A stretch of DNA of 64,000 bases from Elusimicrobia bacterium HGW-Elusimicrobia-1. GTDB lineage: Bacteria; Elusimicrobiota; Endomicrobiia; PHAN01. Below, piece by piece: positions 1-9,181 of this stretch. Made by a program: the position numbers and the translations under genes. Every line of letters begins with the position of its first letter. The stretch's first letter is position 1. The stretch lies in the NCBI GenBank assembly GCA_002841695.1, contig PHAN01000004.1:1-64000 (forward strand), in the 5' to 3' direction. The notes under the pieces are model-generated. The model saw only the letters and a list, made by a program, of their open reading frames with translations, was not told where the DNA came from and ran no database searches.

Positions 1-2
1 TT

Positions 3-179
3 ATCGCCGAGGCCGGTATCGACGGGAGCGCATATAAAACTTCGGAAGGCGTCTGTTATTATGAGCAGCCGATAGACGCTTCGCGCCTTGCAAGTGGCGT
101 ATACATATATTATATTCTCGCAAAAAAATCCGGCGCGTCCGACATAAAAGTCGTCAAGAAGTTTGCGGTGATAAAGTAG
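3..179 (+). CDS. C-terminal fragment of a surface/secreted protein with FlgD-like tail (partial)
   Basis: The frame is open from the first bases to TAG at 177-179, so this is the 3' end of a gene starting outside the window. The visible 58 residues end in the pattern ASGVYIYYILAKK followed by KKFAVIK. This is the typical last strand pair of FlgD-Ig-like C-terminal modules found on large secreted or surface proteins of several diderm phyla. It is too short to say what the rest of the protein does. The family assignment rests only on the GVYIY...FAVIK pattern and is an inference. Confidence 0.6.
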   Translation: MAEAGIDGSAYKTSEGVCYYEQPIDASRLASGVYIYYILAKKSGASDIKVVKKFAVIK

Positions 180-238
180 AGATAAAATTCCTGTGGCGTG
201 ACATTGCAAAATGGCCTGTCATTTATTTCATTTTTCCC

Positions 239-267
239 TTGACACACCCTATGTTATTTAGTACAAT
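239..267 (+). promoter_or_regulatory. Sigma70-type promoter of the cold-shock gene
   Basis: TTGACA (239-244) and TACAAT (262-267) are separated by exactly 17 bp. This leaves a leader of about 60 nt before the GTG start at 334. Cold-shock genes often have long structured leaders, but no specific cold-box could be identified here. Confidence 0.85.
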
Positions 268-333
268 GACGACGCTTATCGGGCATAAGCTCGACGAGCG
301 GAATGAAAAAAACAAGGTGGTGAGAACAGTACA

Positions 334-534
334 GTGAAAGGTAAAGTTAAGTGGTTCAACGACAAGAAAGGTTTCGGATTCATTGCGAAAGAAGACGGAT
401 CAGGCGATGTGTTTGCTCATTACAGCGACATTCAGTCCTCCGGCTACAGATCGCTCGTCGAGGGAGACGCTGTCGAGTTTGAAGTGATAAACTCCGACAA
501 AGGCCCCAAGGCGGTCAAAATCCAGAAAATCTAA
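334..534 (+). CDS. csp: Cold-shock protein (CspA family)
   Basis: A 66-residue single cold-shock domain, the normal length for CspA-type proteins. Both RNA-binding motifs are intact: KGFGFI (RNP1-like) and VFAHYSDI (RNP2-like). The start is GTG, with a purine-rich AAGGTGGTGAG stretch about 10-20 nt upstream. Members bind single-stranded RNA or DNA and act as RNA chaperones in the cytoplasm. The gene is monocistronic: it has its own consensus promoter and a strong intrinsic terminator right after the stop. Whether it is cold-induced cannot be told from sequence. Confidence 0.95.
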   Translation: MKGKVKWFNDKKGFGFIAKEDGSGDVFAHYSDIQSSGYRSLVEGDAVEFEVINSDKGPKAVKIQKI

Positions 535-559
535 TTTCTGATCGTATAGGCCTAATCAA

Positions 560-611
560 CCCCGCCTCTTGCGGACGCTTAAAAAAGCGCCATAAGAGGC
601 GGGGGTTTTTT
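560..611 (+). terminator. Intrinsic terminator after csp
   Basis: A perfect 11-bp stem (560-570 with 594-604) holds a smaller inner hairpin (CGCTT/AAGCG) and is followed by a run of six T. It separates csp from secA. Confidence 0.9.
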
Positions 612-620
612 ATGGGATTT

Positions 621-629
621 TGGTATAAT
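621..629 (+). promoter_or_regulatory. Extended -10 element just upstream of secA
   Basis: TGGTATAAT is an extended -10 with no recognisable -35. TATAAT ends 9 nt before the ATG at 639, so transcription would begin only a few nucleotides before the start codon, giving a leaderless or near-leaderless mRNA. No Shine-Dalgarno sequence is present between them, which fits. Confidence 0.6.
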
Positions 630-638
630 TCACCGACA

Positions 639-3314
639 ATGTTCAAATCTTTTATTGAAAAAATTATCGGCACAAAGTCCGAGCGGGACATTAAAAAGAT
701 AATGCCTCTCGTAGAGGAGATTAACTCCTTTGAGGAGGCCGTCGCCGCGCTTTCCGACGACGAACTCAGAAACAAAACCGCCGGATTCCGCGCGATGCTC
801 GACGGCGGCCAAACAATCGACGACATCCTTCCTGAGGCGTTCGCCTGCGTGCGCGAGGCGGCCGGCCGCGCGATAGGGCTCAGGCACTACGACGTGCAGC
901 TTATAGGCGGCGTCGTGCTTCATCAGGGCAAAATTGCCGAGATGAAGACGGGCGAGGGAAAAACGCTGGTGGCGACTCTCTGTGCTTATATCAACGCGCT
1001 TTCCGGCGAAGGCGTTCATATAGTAACCGTCAACGATTATCTTGCCAAACGCGACCGCGGATGGATGGGGCCGGTTTTTGAAAAACTCGGTCTTACCGTC
1101 GGATATGTTCAACACGATATGGACACCGAGTCGCGCCGCGCCGGCTACGCGTCAGACATAACCTACGTAACCAACAACGAAATCGGGTTCGATTATCTCA
1201 GAGACAATATGGTCGTAAGCCGCGACGAGCGCGTTTTGCGGCCGCTGAATTACGCTATCGTCGACGAAGTCGATTCCATCCTCATAGACGAAGCCCGCAC
1301 TCCGCTTATAATTTCCGGCCCCGCCGAAGAATCCACCCAGAAATATGTTGTCGTGGAAAAAATTTATCCCTACCTCAAAGGTCGCAAGATAACAGGGGAC
1401 GAGGAGGACGAGGCCAAACGACAAGGCATAGACCTGGGCGCCGGGTTCGATTATATTTCCGACGAGAAACATCATAACGTCACCCTGACCGAGGAAGGAA
1501 ACCGCAAGTGCGAAAACCTGCTCAACATAAAATCCCTTTACGACGATATCGAGGGCGAGTGGGTTCATCACATAACGCAGATGCTGAGGGCGCACGAATT
1601 TTTCCTGCGCGACGTCCACTACATAGTAAAGGACGGCGAAGTCGTAATCGTCGACGAATTCACGGGGCGGCTTATGCCCGGACGCCGGTGGTCGGAAGGT
1701 CTTCATCAGGCGGTCGAGGCCAAGGAACGCCTCAGGGTGGCCGAGGAAAACCAGACGCTGGCCACGATAACTTTTCAGAATTATTTCAGGATGTACAAAA
1801 AACTTTCCGGAATGACGGGCACGGCGATGACCGAGGCCACGGAATTCTGGGAGATATACAAACTCGACGTCGTCGAAATACCTACGCACCGCCCTATGAT
1901 TCGACAGGATATGCCCGACGCCGTATACCGCACGGAAGGCGAAAAAATCAACGCGCTCGTCGAGGAAATAGAGGGTCTCTGGAAAAAAGGCGCGCCGGTT
2001 CTGGTCGGCACGCGGTCCATCGAGAAAAACGAGAAGCTATCGGCCATACTCCGCAGAAGAGGCGTTCCCTGTCAGGTGCTCAACGCGAAATATCACGAAC
2101 AGGAAGCCAGCATCATCGCCCAGGCGGGACGTCGCGGCACCGTTACGATAGCCACGAATATGGCCGGACGCGGCACGGACATCGTGCTGGGCGGCAATCC
2201 TCCCGACGAGGCGGCCGCTGCCGAGATAAAAGAACTCGGAGGGTTTCACATAATAGGAACCGAGCGTCACGAGTCGCGCCGCATAGACAATCAGTTGCGC
2301 GGCCGCTGCGGACGTCAGGGCGACCCGGGCGTTTCTAAATTTTTCATATCGCTCGAGGACGAGCTTATGCGGCTCTTCGGATCAGACCGCATATCGTCTC
2401 TTATGGGCCGTCTGGGAATGGAAGAAGGGGAAGTTATCGAGCATCCGTGGATAAACCGCGCCATAGAAAACGCCCAGCGCAAAGTCGAAATGATGAACTT
2501 CGACATAAGAAAGCAGTTGCTTGATTTTGACAATGTGATGAACAAACAGCGTGAGGCCGTCTACTCCCTGAGAAATGAAATTCTCGACGGAGAAGACGTC
2601 AGAACGCAGATTTCTGACATGCTCTCGGAGTCCGTCTCGGAAAAAATATCAATGTGGGCTTCCGCCAAATACCCCGAATCGTACGACTGGCAAAATCTGG
2701 GGCCGTGGTTCAAAAAACTCTCCGGACGCGAGATTCCGTCCGACGTGGCGGGAAAAATCGCCGCCGCCCAATTGGAAGCGTATTTTATCGAAGAACTTGA
2801 AAAAGTGTACGCATCGCGCGAGTCGGATCTGGGCGCTGCGAACCTGCGGGAAATGGAGCGGCTCGTACTGCTTCAGATGATGGACCACGCGTGGAAAGAG
2901 CATCTCTATGACCTCGACCAGATTAAAAAAGGAATCGGTCTGAGGGCGTACGGTCAGAAAGATCCTCTCATAGAATATCAGAAAGAATCCCTCAATCTTT
3001 TCGAGCAGATGATGCGCCGCATACGCGAGACGGCCGTAGAATATTTGTTTAAAATTCAGTTCGCCGCCGCGCCGCCGCGCGTCGGACGCAGTATCGGCTC
3101 CGAGGAGCGCGACGGATTTATGCCTGTCGGAGCCCGGTCGCCCGCCAAAGATTCTCCGGCGGTCTTCGCGCCTTCCCCGCGACCGGCTTCGGCCGGATTT
3201 TCTCCCGCCGGTCCCGCAGCGGCCGTTGTCCCGGCGGCGCCGGCTAAACTGGGGCGCAACGACCCCTGCCCCTGCGGCTCAGGCAAGAAATATAAAAAAT
3301 GCTGCGGCCGTTGA
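639..3314 (+). CDS. secA: Preprotein translocase ATPase SecA
   Basis: The motor ATPase that drives unfolded preproteins through SecYEG, about 891 residues. Visible motifs are Walker A MKTGEGKT near residue 100, TNNEIGFDYLRDNM, the DEVDSILIDEARTPLIISG segment, and MAGRGTDI of the second helicase domain. A C-terminal metal-binding tail CPCGSGKKYKKCC follows a proline/alanine-rich linker. The frame is open from an earlier ATG at 612, but that codon lies in the terminator tail and upstream of the -10 element. ATG 639 (MFKSFIEKIIG) matches where SecA proteins begin. lnt follows 22 bp later. Confidence 0.97.
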   Translation: MFKSFIEKIIGTKSERDIKKIMPLVEEINSFEEAVAALSDDELRNKTAGFRAMLDGGQTIDDILPEAFACVREAAGRAIGLRHYDVQLIGGVVLHQGKIAEMKTGEGKTLVATLCAYINALSGEGVHIVTVNDYLAKRDRGWMGPVFEKLGLTVGYVQHDMDTESRRAGYASDITYVTNNEIGFDYLRDNMVVSRDERVLRPLNYAIVDEVDSILIDEARTPLIISGPAEESTQKYVVVEKIYPYLKGRKITGDEEDEAKRQGIDLGAGFDYISDEKHHNVTLTEEGNRKCENLLNIKSLYDDIEGEWVHHITQMLRAHEFFLRDVHYIVKDGEVVIVDEFTGRLMPGRRWSEGLHQAVEAKERLRVAEENQTLATITFQNYFRMYKKLSGMTGTAMTEATEFWEIYKLDVVEIPTHRPMIRQDMPDAVYRTEGEKINALVEEIEGLWKKGAPVLVGTRSIEKNEKLSAILRRRGVPCQVLNAKYHEQEASIIAQAGRRGTVTIATNMAGRGTDIVLGGNPPDEAAAAEIKELGGFHIIGTERHESRRIDNQLRGRCGRQGDPGVSKFFISLEDELMRLFGSDRISSLMGRLGMEEGEVIEHPWINRAIENAQRKVEMMNFDIRKQLLDFDNVMNKQREAVYSLRNEILDGEDVRTQISDMLSESVSEKISMWASAKYPESYDWQNLGPWFKKLSGREIPSDVAGKIAAAQLEAYFIEELEKVYASRESDLGAANLREMERLVLLQMMDHAWKEHLYDLDQIKKGIGLRAYGQKDPLIEYQKESLNLFEQMMRRIRETAVEYLFKIQFAAAPPRVGRSIGSEERDGFMPVGARSPAKDSPAVFAPSPRPASAGFSPAGPAAAVVPAAPAKLGRNDPCPCGSGKKYKKCCGR

Positions 3315-3336
3315 GCGCCATCCTTCCGACGGTAAT

Positions 3337-4911
3337 ATGAAACTTTTCCAAAAGCCGATGTCCTCCGCCTCTCTGCGCGTTCCGTTGCTTATAGCGACGT
3401 CCTCCGCCGCGCTGGCGCTTTCTTTTCCGCCTTTCAGTTTTTGGCCTGCGGCGTACGTTTTCGCCGCGCCGCTGCTTTATCTTTCGCGCCGCGTCGACGG
3501 CTTCCGCGCGGCGGCCGCGTCTTTTGCGGCGGGGCTTTTGGGCTACGGCGTCATACTTTACTGGATTTTCCCGACGGTAGCCGCGCACACCGGATCCCGC
3601 GTCCAGGCCGCGCTCGCGTTGTTACTGCTGGCCGCGTATCCGTCGGCGTACCTGGCCGCCTTCGTCGGACTCTCAGGACTGATATCGGCGAAATTGTCGT
3701 CGCGGCGAAGTCCCGCCGCTGTCATTGCGGCGATCGTCGCCGTTCCGTCGCTGTGGGTGTCGCTCGAATATGTCCGCTCTTTGGCGTTCACGGGATTTTC
3801 GTGGGCGATAGCCGGATATTCCCAGTGGAATTTTTTACCCGCGCTGTGGGTCGCCCCCTACGCCGGAGTGTTCGGCGTTTCGTTTATGATAATGCTCGCC
3901 AACGTCGTCGTTGTCGCGTGGCTTCGCGGGGAAACGGGAGCGCCGCGTAAAGTCGCTTCCGTAGCATTGATACTGTGGCTTGCCGCGGGAATATTAATCG
4001 CGGCGGTTCGCCGCAACGAGCCGGTGTCTTCGTCGCCGGATGAGACCGTTACCGTCGGCGTGATTCAGCCCAATGTCGACCAGGAAAAAAAATGGGACTT
4101 CCGGTATTTTGCCGAAACCAAGCAAAAAATTTCGCGTCTCGTCGTCGCGGCATCGGCGTCGTCTCCCGACCTCGTTCTCTGGCCGGAGACATCGTTGACG
4201 GAAATCCTTGCCGCAAATTCTTTGCCGCCGTTATGGATGAGGGAACTCTCTGCCGCGTCGCGCGTCCCGAATGTGGCGGGCGCGCTTTTTGAGGACGGCG
4301 GGTCGCTCTATAACGCGGCTGTCGTCATAAATCCCGACGGCGCGATAGCCGCCGCGCATAAAAAAACGCACCTTGTTCCGTTCGGCGAATACGTGCCTAT
4401 GCGGCGGTTGCTGGAGCCGCATTTCGGTGTGTTCAACAATATGGGGGATTTGCAAAAAGCGCGCGGACATACCGTGCTGAATATCGGAACGAAAAAAATC
4501 TCGGCGATAATCTGCTCGGAAAATCTTTACGGCGATATCACGCGGCGTTTCGCCGCAAACGGCGCCGAAGTATTTTTCGTAATAACGAACGACGCATGGT
4601 ACGGCCGCACTCCGGCGGCTTTTCAGCACTTCACTTTCAACGTTTTGCGCGCCGTTGAGAATTCGCGCTGGATCGTGCAGTCGGCAAACACGGGAGTATC
4701 CGGAGTCATATCCGCCGACGGGCGTATCGTCGTCAAGACGCCGATTTTCGAGGACGACTCATTCGCCGTGTCCGTGCCGCTCGTCGGACGGCGCACATTT
4801 TACACCCGTTACGGCGACCTTTTTGCTATAATCTGTTCGCTTTTTGCGACGACGGCCGTTATCGCGTCCGTCGCAGTCCGCATAAGAAAAGAGGGTGCCA
4901 ATGATAAATGA
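3337..4911 (+). CDS. lnt: Apolipoprotein N-acyltransferase
   Basis: Adds the third acyl chain to the N-terminal cysteine of lipoproteins in the inner membrane, the step before Lol export. The roughly 524-residue protein has several N-terminal membrane helices (about residues 10-220) and then a nitrilase-like periplasmic domain. The expected Glu-Lys-Cys triad is visible as WPET (near 282), KTHLVPFGEYVP (near 343) and IICSENLYGD (Cys near 392). The frame is open further upstream into secA; ATG 3337 is chosen because it follows the secA stop and begins a plausible first helix. The last 11 nt overlap prfB. Confidence 0.93.
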   Translation: MKLFQKPMSSASLRVPLLIATSSAALALSFPPFSFWPAAYVFAAPLLYLSRRVDGFRAAAASFAAGLLGYGVILYWIFPTVAAHTGSRVQAALALLLLAAYPSAYLAAFVGLSGLISAKLSSRRSPAAVIAAIVAVPSLWVSLEYVRSLAFTGFSWAIAGYSQWNFLPALWVAPYAGVFGVSFMIMLANVVVVAWLRGETGAPRKVASVALILWLAAGILIAAVRRNEPVSSSPDETVTVGVIQPNVDQEKKWDFRYFAETKQKISRLVVAASASSPDLVLWPETSLTEILAANSLPPLWMRELSAASRVPNVAGALFEDGGSLYNAAVVINPDGAIAAAHKKTHLVPFGEYVPMRRLLEPHFGVFNNMGDLQKARGHTVLNIGTKKISAIICSENLYGDITRRFAANGAEVFFVITNDAWYGRTPAAFQHFTFNVLRAVENSRWIVQSANTGVSGVISADGRIVVKTPIFEDDSFAVSVPLVGRRTFYTRYGDLFAIICSLFATTAVIASVAVRIRKEGANDK

Positions 4912-5987
4912 ACTCAAAGCCCGCGCAGAAAAATTAAGGGGGCTTCTTTGACCTCGATAGAAAAAACGACGAGATAAAAGCGCTTGAAGCTCAGGTTGCC
5001 GCCGGTGATTTTTGGAACGATTCGCCTCGCGCCAAAAAAGTCATGAAAAAACTCGCGGCGGTAAAAGCCCCCGTCGAAATGTGGGCGAAAATCGCCGCCG
5101 ACCTTTCCGACATGGAAACCCTCGAAACTCTTGCCGCCGAAGAAAAGGACGAAATCGCTCTGGCTCAGGTCGCCGCCGAGGGTGAAGCCCTGGCGCGAAG
5201 AATGCGCTCCTTTGAAATTCAGACCAAACTTTCCGGCGAATCCGATTTGCTCAACGCCATCGTTTCCATCCACGCCGGCGCGGGCGGCACGGAATCCTGC
5301 GATTGGGCCGATATGCTGCTGAGGATGTATATGCGCTGGGCGGAGCGTCGCGGATTCAAAGTCACCATTACCGACATACTCGGAGGCGACGAGGCGGGTA
5401 TCAAGAGCGTCACATTTATCGTCGAAGGCGATTACGCATACGGGCTTATGCAGTCGGAAATAGGAGTTCACCGGCTTGTGCGGGTTTCTCCGTTTGACGC
5501 GAACAAAAGGCGCCACACTTCGTTTGCTTCCGTCGACGTGATACCCGAAGTGGAAGATCCGCCCGAGATAAAAGTAGAGGAAAAAGACATTCGTCTGGAT
5601 ACCTACCGCGCTTCCGGCGCCGGCGGACAGCACGTCAATAAAACCGATTCGGCCGTGCGCATAACCCATTTTCCGTCGGGAGTGGTGGTTCAGTGCCAGA
5701 CCGAGCGTTCGCAGATCAAAAACAGGGAATTGGCCTTCAAGCTTTTGAAAGCCCGTCTTTACGAGTTTGAGTTGGAAAAACGCCGCGCCAAACAGGAGAA
5801 ACATTACGACGATAAAGGCGATATAGCGTGGGGCAGTCAGATACGCTCGTATGTTTTTATGCCTTACCAGATGGTCAAGGACCATCGCACCGACGCGCAG
5901 TCGCCGCGGGTGGAACTTGTGATGGACGGCGAGATTGACCAATTCATCGAAAGCTATCTGGCCTGGAAAGTCGGCAGAGGCGGGTGA
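4901..5987 (+). CDS. prfB: Peptide chain release factor 2, programmed +1 frameshift
   Basis: Terminates translation at UGA and UAA. The zero frame begins at ATG 4901 (MINELKARAEKLRGLL) and hits TGA at 4949-4951. Skipping one T restores a frame (LDLDRKNDEIKALE...) that runs to 5987, about 361 residues in all. Both functional signatures are present downstream: SPF (stop-codon recognition, in RVSPFDANKRR) and GGQ (peptide release, in GAGGQHVNK). The start overlaps the lnt stop by 11 nt, so the two are co-translated. A caller that ignores the shift would start at 5043 and lose about 47 residues. Confidence 0.95.
4937..4952 (+). promoter_or_regulatory. prfB autoregulatory frameshift signal
   Basis: The internal Shine-Dalgarno AGGGGG (4937-4942), a 3-nt spacer, the slippery CTT and in-frame TGA followed by C reproduce the canonical RF2 recoding site with identical spacing. 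When RF2 is scarce the ribosome slips +1 at CTT and makes full-length protein. When RF2 is plentiful the TGA is read as stop. Confidence 0.95.
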
Positions 5988-6080
5988 CGATATTTCCGTC
6001 GTCGTCGGACTTTTTGATATACTACCGTTCGCGTATAAGCCGGCAGTACCTGCGATTATTTTGACGCACAGGGGACTAAT

Positions 6081-6464
6081 ATGGCCAATATTTTTGTTGT
6101 GGACGACGAGCCCACGATACTGGAACTCATTAAAATGACTCTTGAGATGGACGGCCATACCGTCGAGACGGCGTGTGACGGCGCCGAGGCCTTGGACAAG
6201 CTGGGCGTTAAAAGAACCGTAATCGACCCTCTCAGGCCCGACTTGATAATTCTCGATATAATGATGCCTCGCGTCGATGGTTACGCCGCGCTGATAGAAC
6301 TGGGAAAATCGCCCAAAACCTCCGCCATTCCCGTAATAGTGCTTACGGCCAAGTCGCAGATGAGAGACACCGTGGCTTTTGAGCGCAATGTGGCCGGCTT
6401 CGTCACGAAACCCTTTGATTCCAACGCGCTGCTGGATAAAATACGAAAGATTCTTGCCTCATAA
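6081..6464 (+). CDS. Single-domain response regulator (CheY-like)
   Basis: A stand-alone receiver domain of 127 residues. All phosphorylation residues are visible: acidic pair Asp8-Asp9, phospho-acceptor Asp59 in LIILDIMMP, Thr89 in VLTAK and Lys110 in VTKPF. There is no output domain, so it probably signals by protein contact or phosphotransfer. AGGGGAC lies 6-12 nt upstream as ribosome binding site. A TATACT near 6018 could be a -10, but no good -35 was found. No histidine kinase is nearby, so its partner is unknown. lysS follows directly. Confidence 0.9.
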   Translation: MANIFVVDDEPTILELIKMTLEMDGHTVETACDGAEALDKLGVKRTVIDPLRPDLIILDIMMPRVDGYAALIELGKSPKTSAIPVIVLTAKSQMRDTVAFERNVAGFVTKPFDSNALLDKIRKILAS

Positions 6465-6465
6465 A

Positions 6466-7980
6466 ATGACACATTCCGCCGAAAACATCCGAGAAGAGAA
6501 GCCGCAACAGCCGCTGGAAAATCTTATGGAACAGCGCGCGGCCAAAACGCGCGAGCTCCAATCTTTGGGTGTGAATGTCTATCCGTCCGGCGGCTCATGG
6601 CGCCCGACGGATTTCGCCGCCGGCGTCGCCAGGTCGTCGTCGGAAATAAAGACGGGCGAAGAACGCACCGACGTCAACGTGCGCATAGCCGGACGTCTTA
6701 CGCTCAGGCGGGTGATGGGCAAGGCGGCCTTCGCCGACGTGACGGATTCCACGGGCCGCATACAAATCTACGTCAAATTCAACGTTCTGGGCGAGGCCAA
6801 ATACAAGATAGCGTCCGAGCTGACCGACATAGGCGATATCGTCGGAGTCGAAGGCCACGTTTTCCGCACCCGGACCGGCGAGATTACGGTATTCGCGAAA
6901 GATTTCGCGCTGCTGTCCAAGTCGATGCGCCCGCTGCCGGAAAAATGGCACGGACTCAAAGACCCCGAGGCCAGATACCGCCGCCGTTACCTCGACCTGA
7001 TATCCAATCCCGAAGTGCGCGAAGTTTTCCGCAAGCGCGCCCGGGTCGTTGACGCCGTTCGCGACGGGCTTAAGGCGCGCGGATTTCTGGAAGTCGAAAC
7101 TCCGTCGATGCAGGCGCTGGCCGGCGGAGCCGTGGCCAAACCATTTATAACTCGGCACAACGCTCTGGACACAAACCTGTATTTGCGCATCGCGCCGGAA
7201 CTGTTTCTCAAGCGTTTGCTCGTCGGCGGTTTTGACAAGGTTTTTGAAATAGGCAAATCCTTCCGCAACGAGGGCATAGACCGGTGGCACAATCCCGAGT
7301 TTACCATGGCCGAAATATACGCGGCGTACTCCGATTACGGCGATATGATGAAACTTTGCGAGGAACTTGTAGCCGCGTCCGCGGCGGCCGTTTCGGACGG
7401 CAAGGACTTTGTTTGCGACGGAAAAAACTTCGCCGTTAATGCTCCGTTCGCCAGAATAAATTTTTTTGACGAGCTCGCAAAACGCTCCGGCGCGGATTTT
7501 CGCAAGGCGGTCGAGGAAGACAGGTTGCTTGAGACGGCGCGTTCAGCGGGTGTCGACGCTCCGGGCGACATGCCCGCTCATAAAATCCTCGACGCGGCTT
7601 TCGATAAATACGTGGTGCCGCATCTGGCCGAGCCCACTTTCGTGTGCGACTTCGCGGCGCGATTTTCGCCGTTGGCCAGGCCGTCGGACGCGGATCCGTT
7701 TCTGGCGGAACGTTTTGAACTTTTTATCGCCTCGCAGGAAGTCGCCAACGCTTACTCGGAACTCAACGATCCTTCGCTGCAAAAGAAAAATTTTTCGCGT
7801 CAAAAATCCGCATCCGACGACGAGACCGCGCCGTGCGACGACGATTATGTCGCCGCGCTGGAGCACGGGATGCCGCCCGCCGGAGGGCTCGGCATCGGCA
7901 TAGATCGTCTGGTAATGCTTTTGTCGGGTGCGCCCTCTATAAGAGAAGTCATACTGTTTCCCACGCTAAAACCGGAATAG
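6466..7980 (+). CDS. lysS: Lysyl-tRNA synthetase, class II
   Basis: Charges tRNA-Lys. The roughly 504-residue protein has an N-terminal OB-fold anticodon-binding domain (about 60-170). The class II core follows, with motif 2 FEIGKSFRNEGIDRWHNPEFT and motif 3 GGLGIGIDRLVMLL near the C terminus. Length and order are normal for bacterial LysS. The frame is open 87 nt further upstream into the regulator gene; ATG 6466, just after the preceding stop, is chosen although no clear Shine-Dalgarno is visible. Another possible start is the ATG encoding MEQRAAK (6526). Confidence 0.95.
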   Translation: MTHSAENIREEKPQQPLENLMEQRAAKTRELQSLGVNVYPSGGSWRPTDFAAGVARSSSEIKTGEERTDVNVRIAGRLTLRRVMGKAAFADVTDSTGRIQIYVKFNVLGEAKYKIASELTDIGDIVGVEGHVFRTRTGEITVFAKDFALLSKSMRPLPEKWHGLKDPEARYRRRYLDLISNPEVREVFRKRARVVDAVRDGLKARGFLEVETPSMQALAGGAVAKPFITRHNALDTNLYLRIAPELFLKRLLVGGFDKVFEIGKSFRNEGIDRWHNPEFTMAEIYAAYSDYGDMMKLCEELVAASAAAVSDGKDFVCDGKNFAVNAPFARINFFDELAKRSGADFRKAVEEDRLLETARSAGVDAPGDMPAHKILDAAFDKYVVPHLAEPTFVCDFAARFSPLARPSDADPFLAERFELFIASQEVANAYSELNDPSLQKKNFSRQKSASDDETAPCDDDYVAALEHGMPPAGGLGIGIDRLVMLLSGAPSIREVILFPTLKPE

Positions 7981-8023
7981 GCGGTTCCGGGGTATTCTTC
8001 CGCCCGAGCTCCCCTCTTAAAAA

Positions 8024-9181
8024 ATGCTTTATAAGATACCGTCCGAAATATATCTGGCCGCTAAATTTATAAGCGTGCGAAAAAAAAGTTTTTTCGGGGC
8101 GCTTACTCTGGCCATCGCCGTCGGCGGGGTGGCGCTTGGGGTGGCCTCTCTGATAATTACGCTGGCGGTGATGAGCGGTTTTCAGACGGAAATCCGCTCG
8201 AAAATCATAGGATTCAATCCGCACGTCATAGTGTTTTCTCCGACCGGCGCCGCCTATATCGAAAAAATATCGACGGTGAGCGGCGTGCGCTCCGTAAGAC
8301 CTTTTATTTGGGCGCAATCCGTGGCACAGTCCAGGGCATCCGCCGCGGGCGTCGCCATAAAAGGCGTTGATGACGATACGACGGCGGATATCTCGGAAGG
8401 GGAAATAAAGCCCGGCCGCGACCTTGCCCGCGCGCTTGAAATTTCCATAGGCGACGACCTTGCCGTTTTCGCGTCCGCGTCCGCGGGTTTCGGGGCGATG
8501 CCGCGCGTAACAAAACTTAAAGTCGCCGGATTTTTCGAGACGGGAATGCACGATTACGACGCCAATGTCGCCGTGGCGCGAATGGCCACGGCCCGCGACG
8601 CCCTGGGGCTCGACGAGAACGCCGTCACGGGTCTCGGGCTGATTATCGACGATCCGGACAATCCCTTGGCCGTGTCCCGCGGAATCATCGCCGCAATTCC
8701 GCGCGCTCAGGTGCGCACGTGGCAGCAGATGAACAGAAATCTCTTTGAGGCGCTTAAACTCGAAAAGATAATGATGTTTATCATACTCACGCTCATAATA
8801 ATTGTGGCTGCCTTCAACATAGTATCCAATCTTTCACTGTTCGTCACGCAGAAGTCGCGCGAGATAGGAGTGCTTAAATCTCTGGGTATGAGTTCCGGAG
8901 CCGTTTCGAGGGTATTCGTTATGATAGGCGCAATGCTGGGAACCCTGGGCACTTTTGCGGGGTCTGTCGTCGGAATATCGGTGTGCGTCGTCCTCCGGAA
9001 ATATGATATAATCAAACTGCCGTCCGACGTTTATTTCATCTCGCGGCTTCCGGTCAGAATAGTGGCGTCCGACGTTCTCTGGACTGTTCTTGTCAGCATA
9101 GCCATAACGGTGCTGGCCACGCTGTTGCCGTCCCGAAAAGCCGGCGCAATGAACACCGCGGAAATATTCAGATACGGTTGA
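8024..9181 (+). CDS. lolC: Lipoprotein-releasing ABC transporter permease (LolC/LolE type)
   Basis: Inner-membrane subunit of the Lol machine that extracts mature lipoproteins for delivery to the outer membrane. The 385-residue protein has the family layout: one N-terminal helix (about 25-50), a large periplasmic domain, and three C-terminal helices in an FtsX-like domain (from about residue 245). The opening FISVRKKSFFG and VMSGFQTEIRSKIIGFNPH segments are typical. Only one permease gene is present, so the complex may use a homodimer rather than separate LolC and LolE. The stop overlaps the lolD start by one nucleotide. Confidence 0.9.
   Translation: MLYKIPSEIYLAAKFISVRKKSFFGALTLAIAVGGVALGVASLIITLAVMSGFQTEIRSKIIGFNPHVIVFSPTGAAYIEKISTVSGVRSVRPFIWAQSVAQSRASAAGVAIKGVDDDTTADISEGEIKPGRDLARALEISIGDDLAVFASASAGFGAMPRVTKLKVAGFFETGMHDYDANVAVARMATARDALGLDENAVTGLGLIIDDPDNPLAVSRGIIAAIPRAQVRTWQQMNRNLFEALKLEKIMMFIILTLIIIVAAFNIVSNLSLFVTQKSREIGVLKSLGMSSGAVSRVFVMIGAMLGTLGTFAGSVVGISVCVVLRKYDIIKLPSDVYFISRLPVRIVASDVLWTVLVSIAITVLATLLPSRKAGAMNTAEIFRYG

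Noticed and set aside
1508-2338. 276-codon alternative frame within secA
   Set aside because: Arg-rich out-of-frame translation of secA codons, with no independent start signal.
4949-4951. Premature stop or pseudogene in prfB
   Set aside because: The TGA sits in a canonical RF2 frameshift site and the downstream frame is intact.
4914-6158. 414-codon antisense frame across prfB
   Set aside because: Shadow of prfB and the response regulator; the product reads as low-complexity codon mirror.
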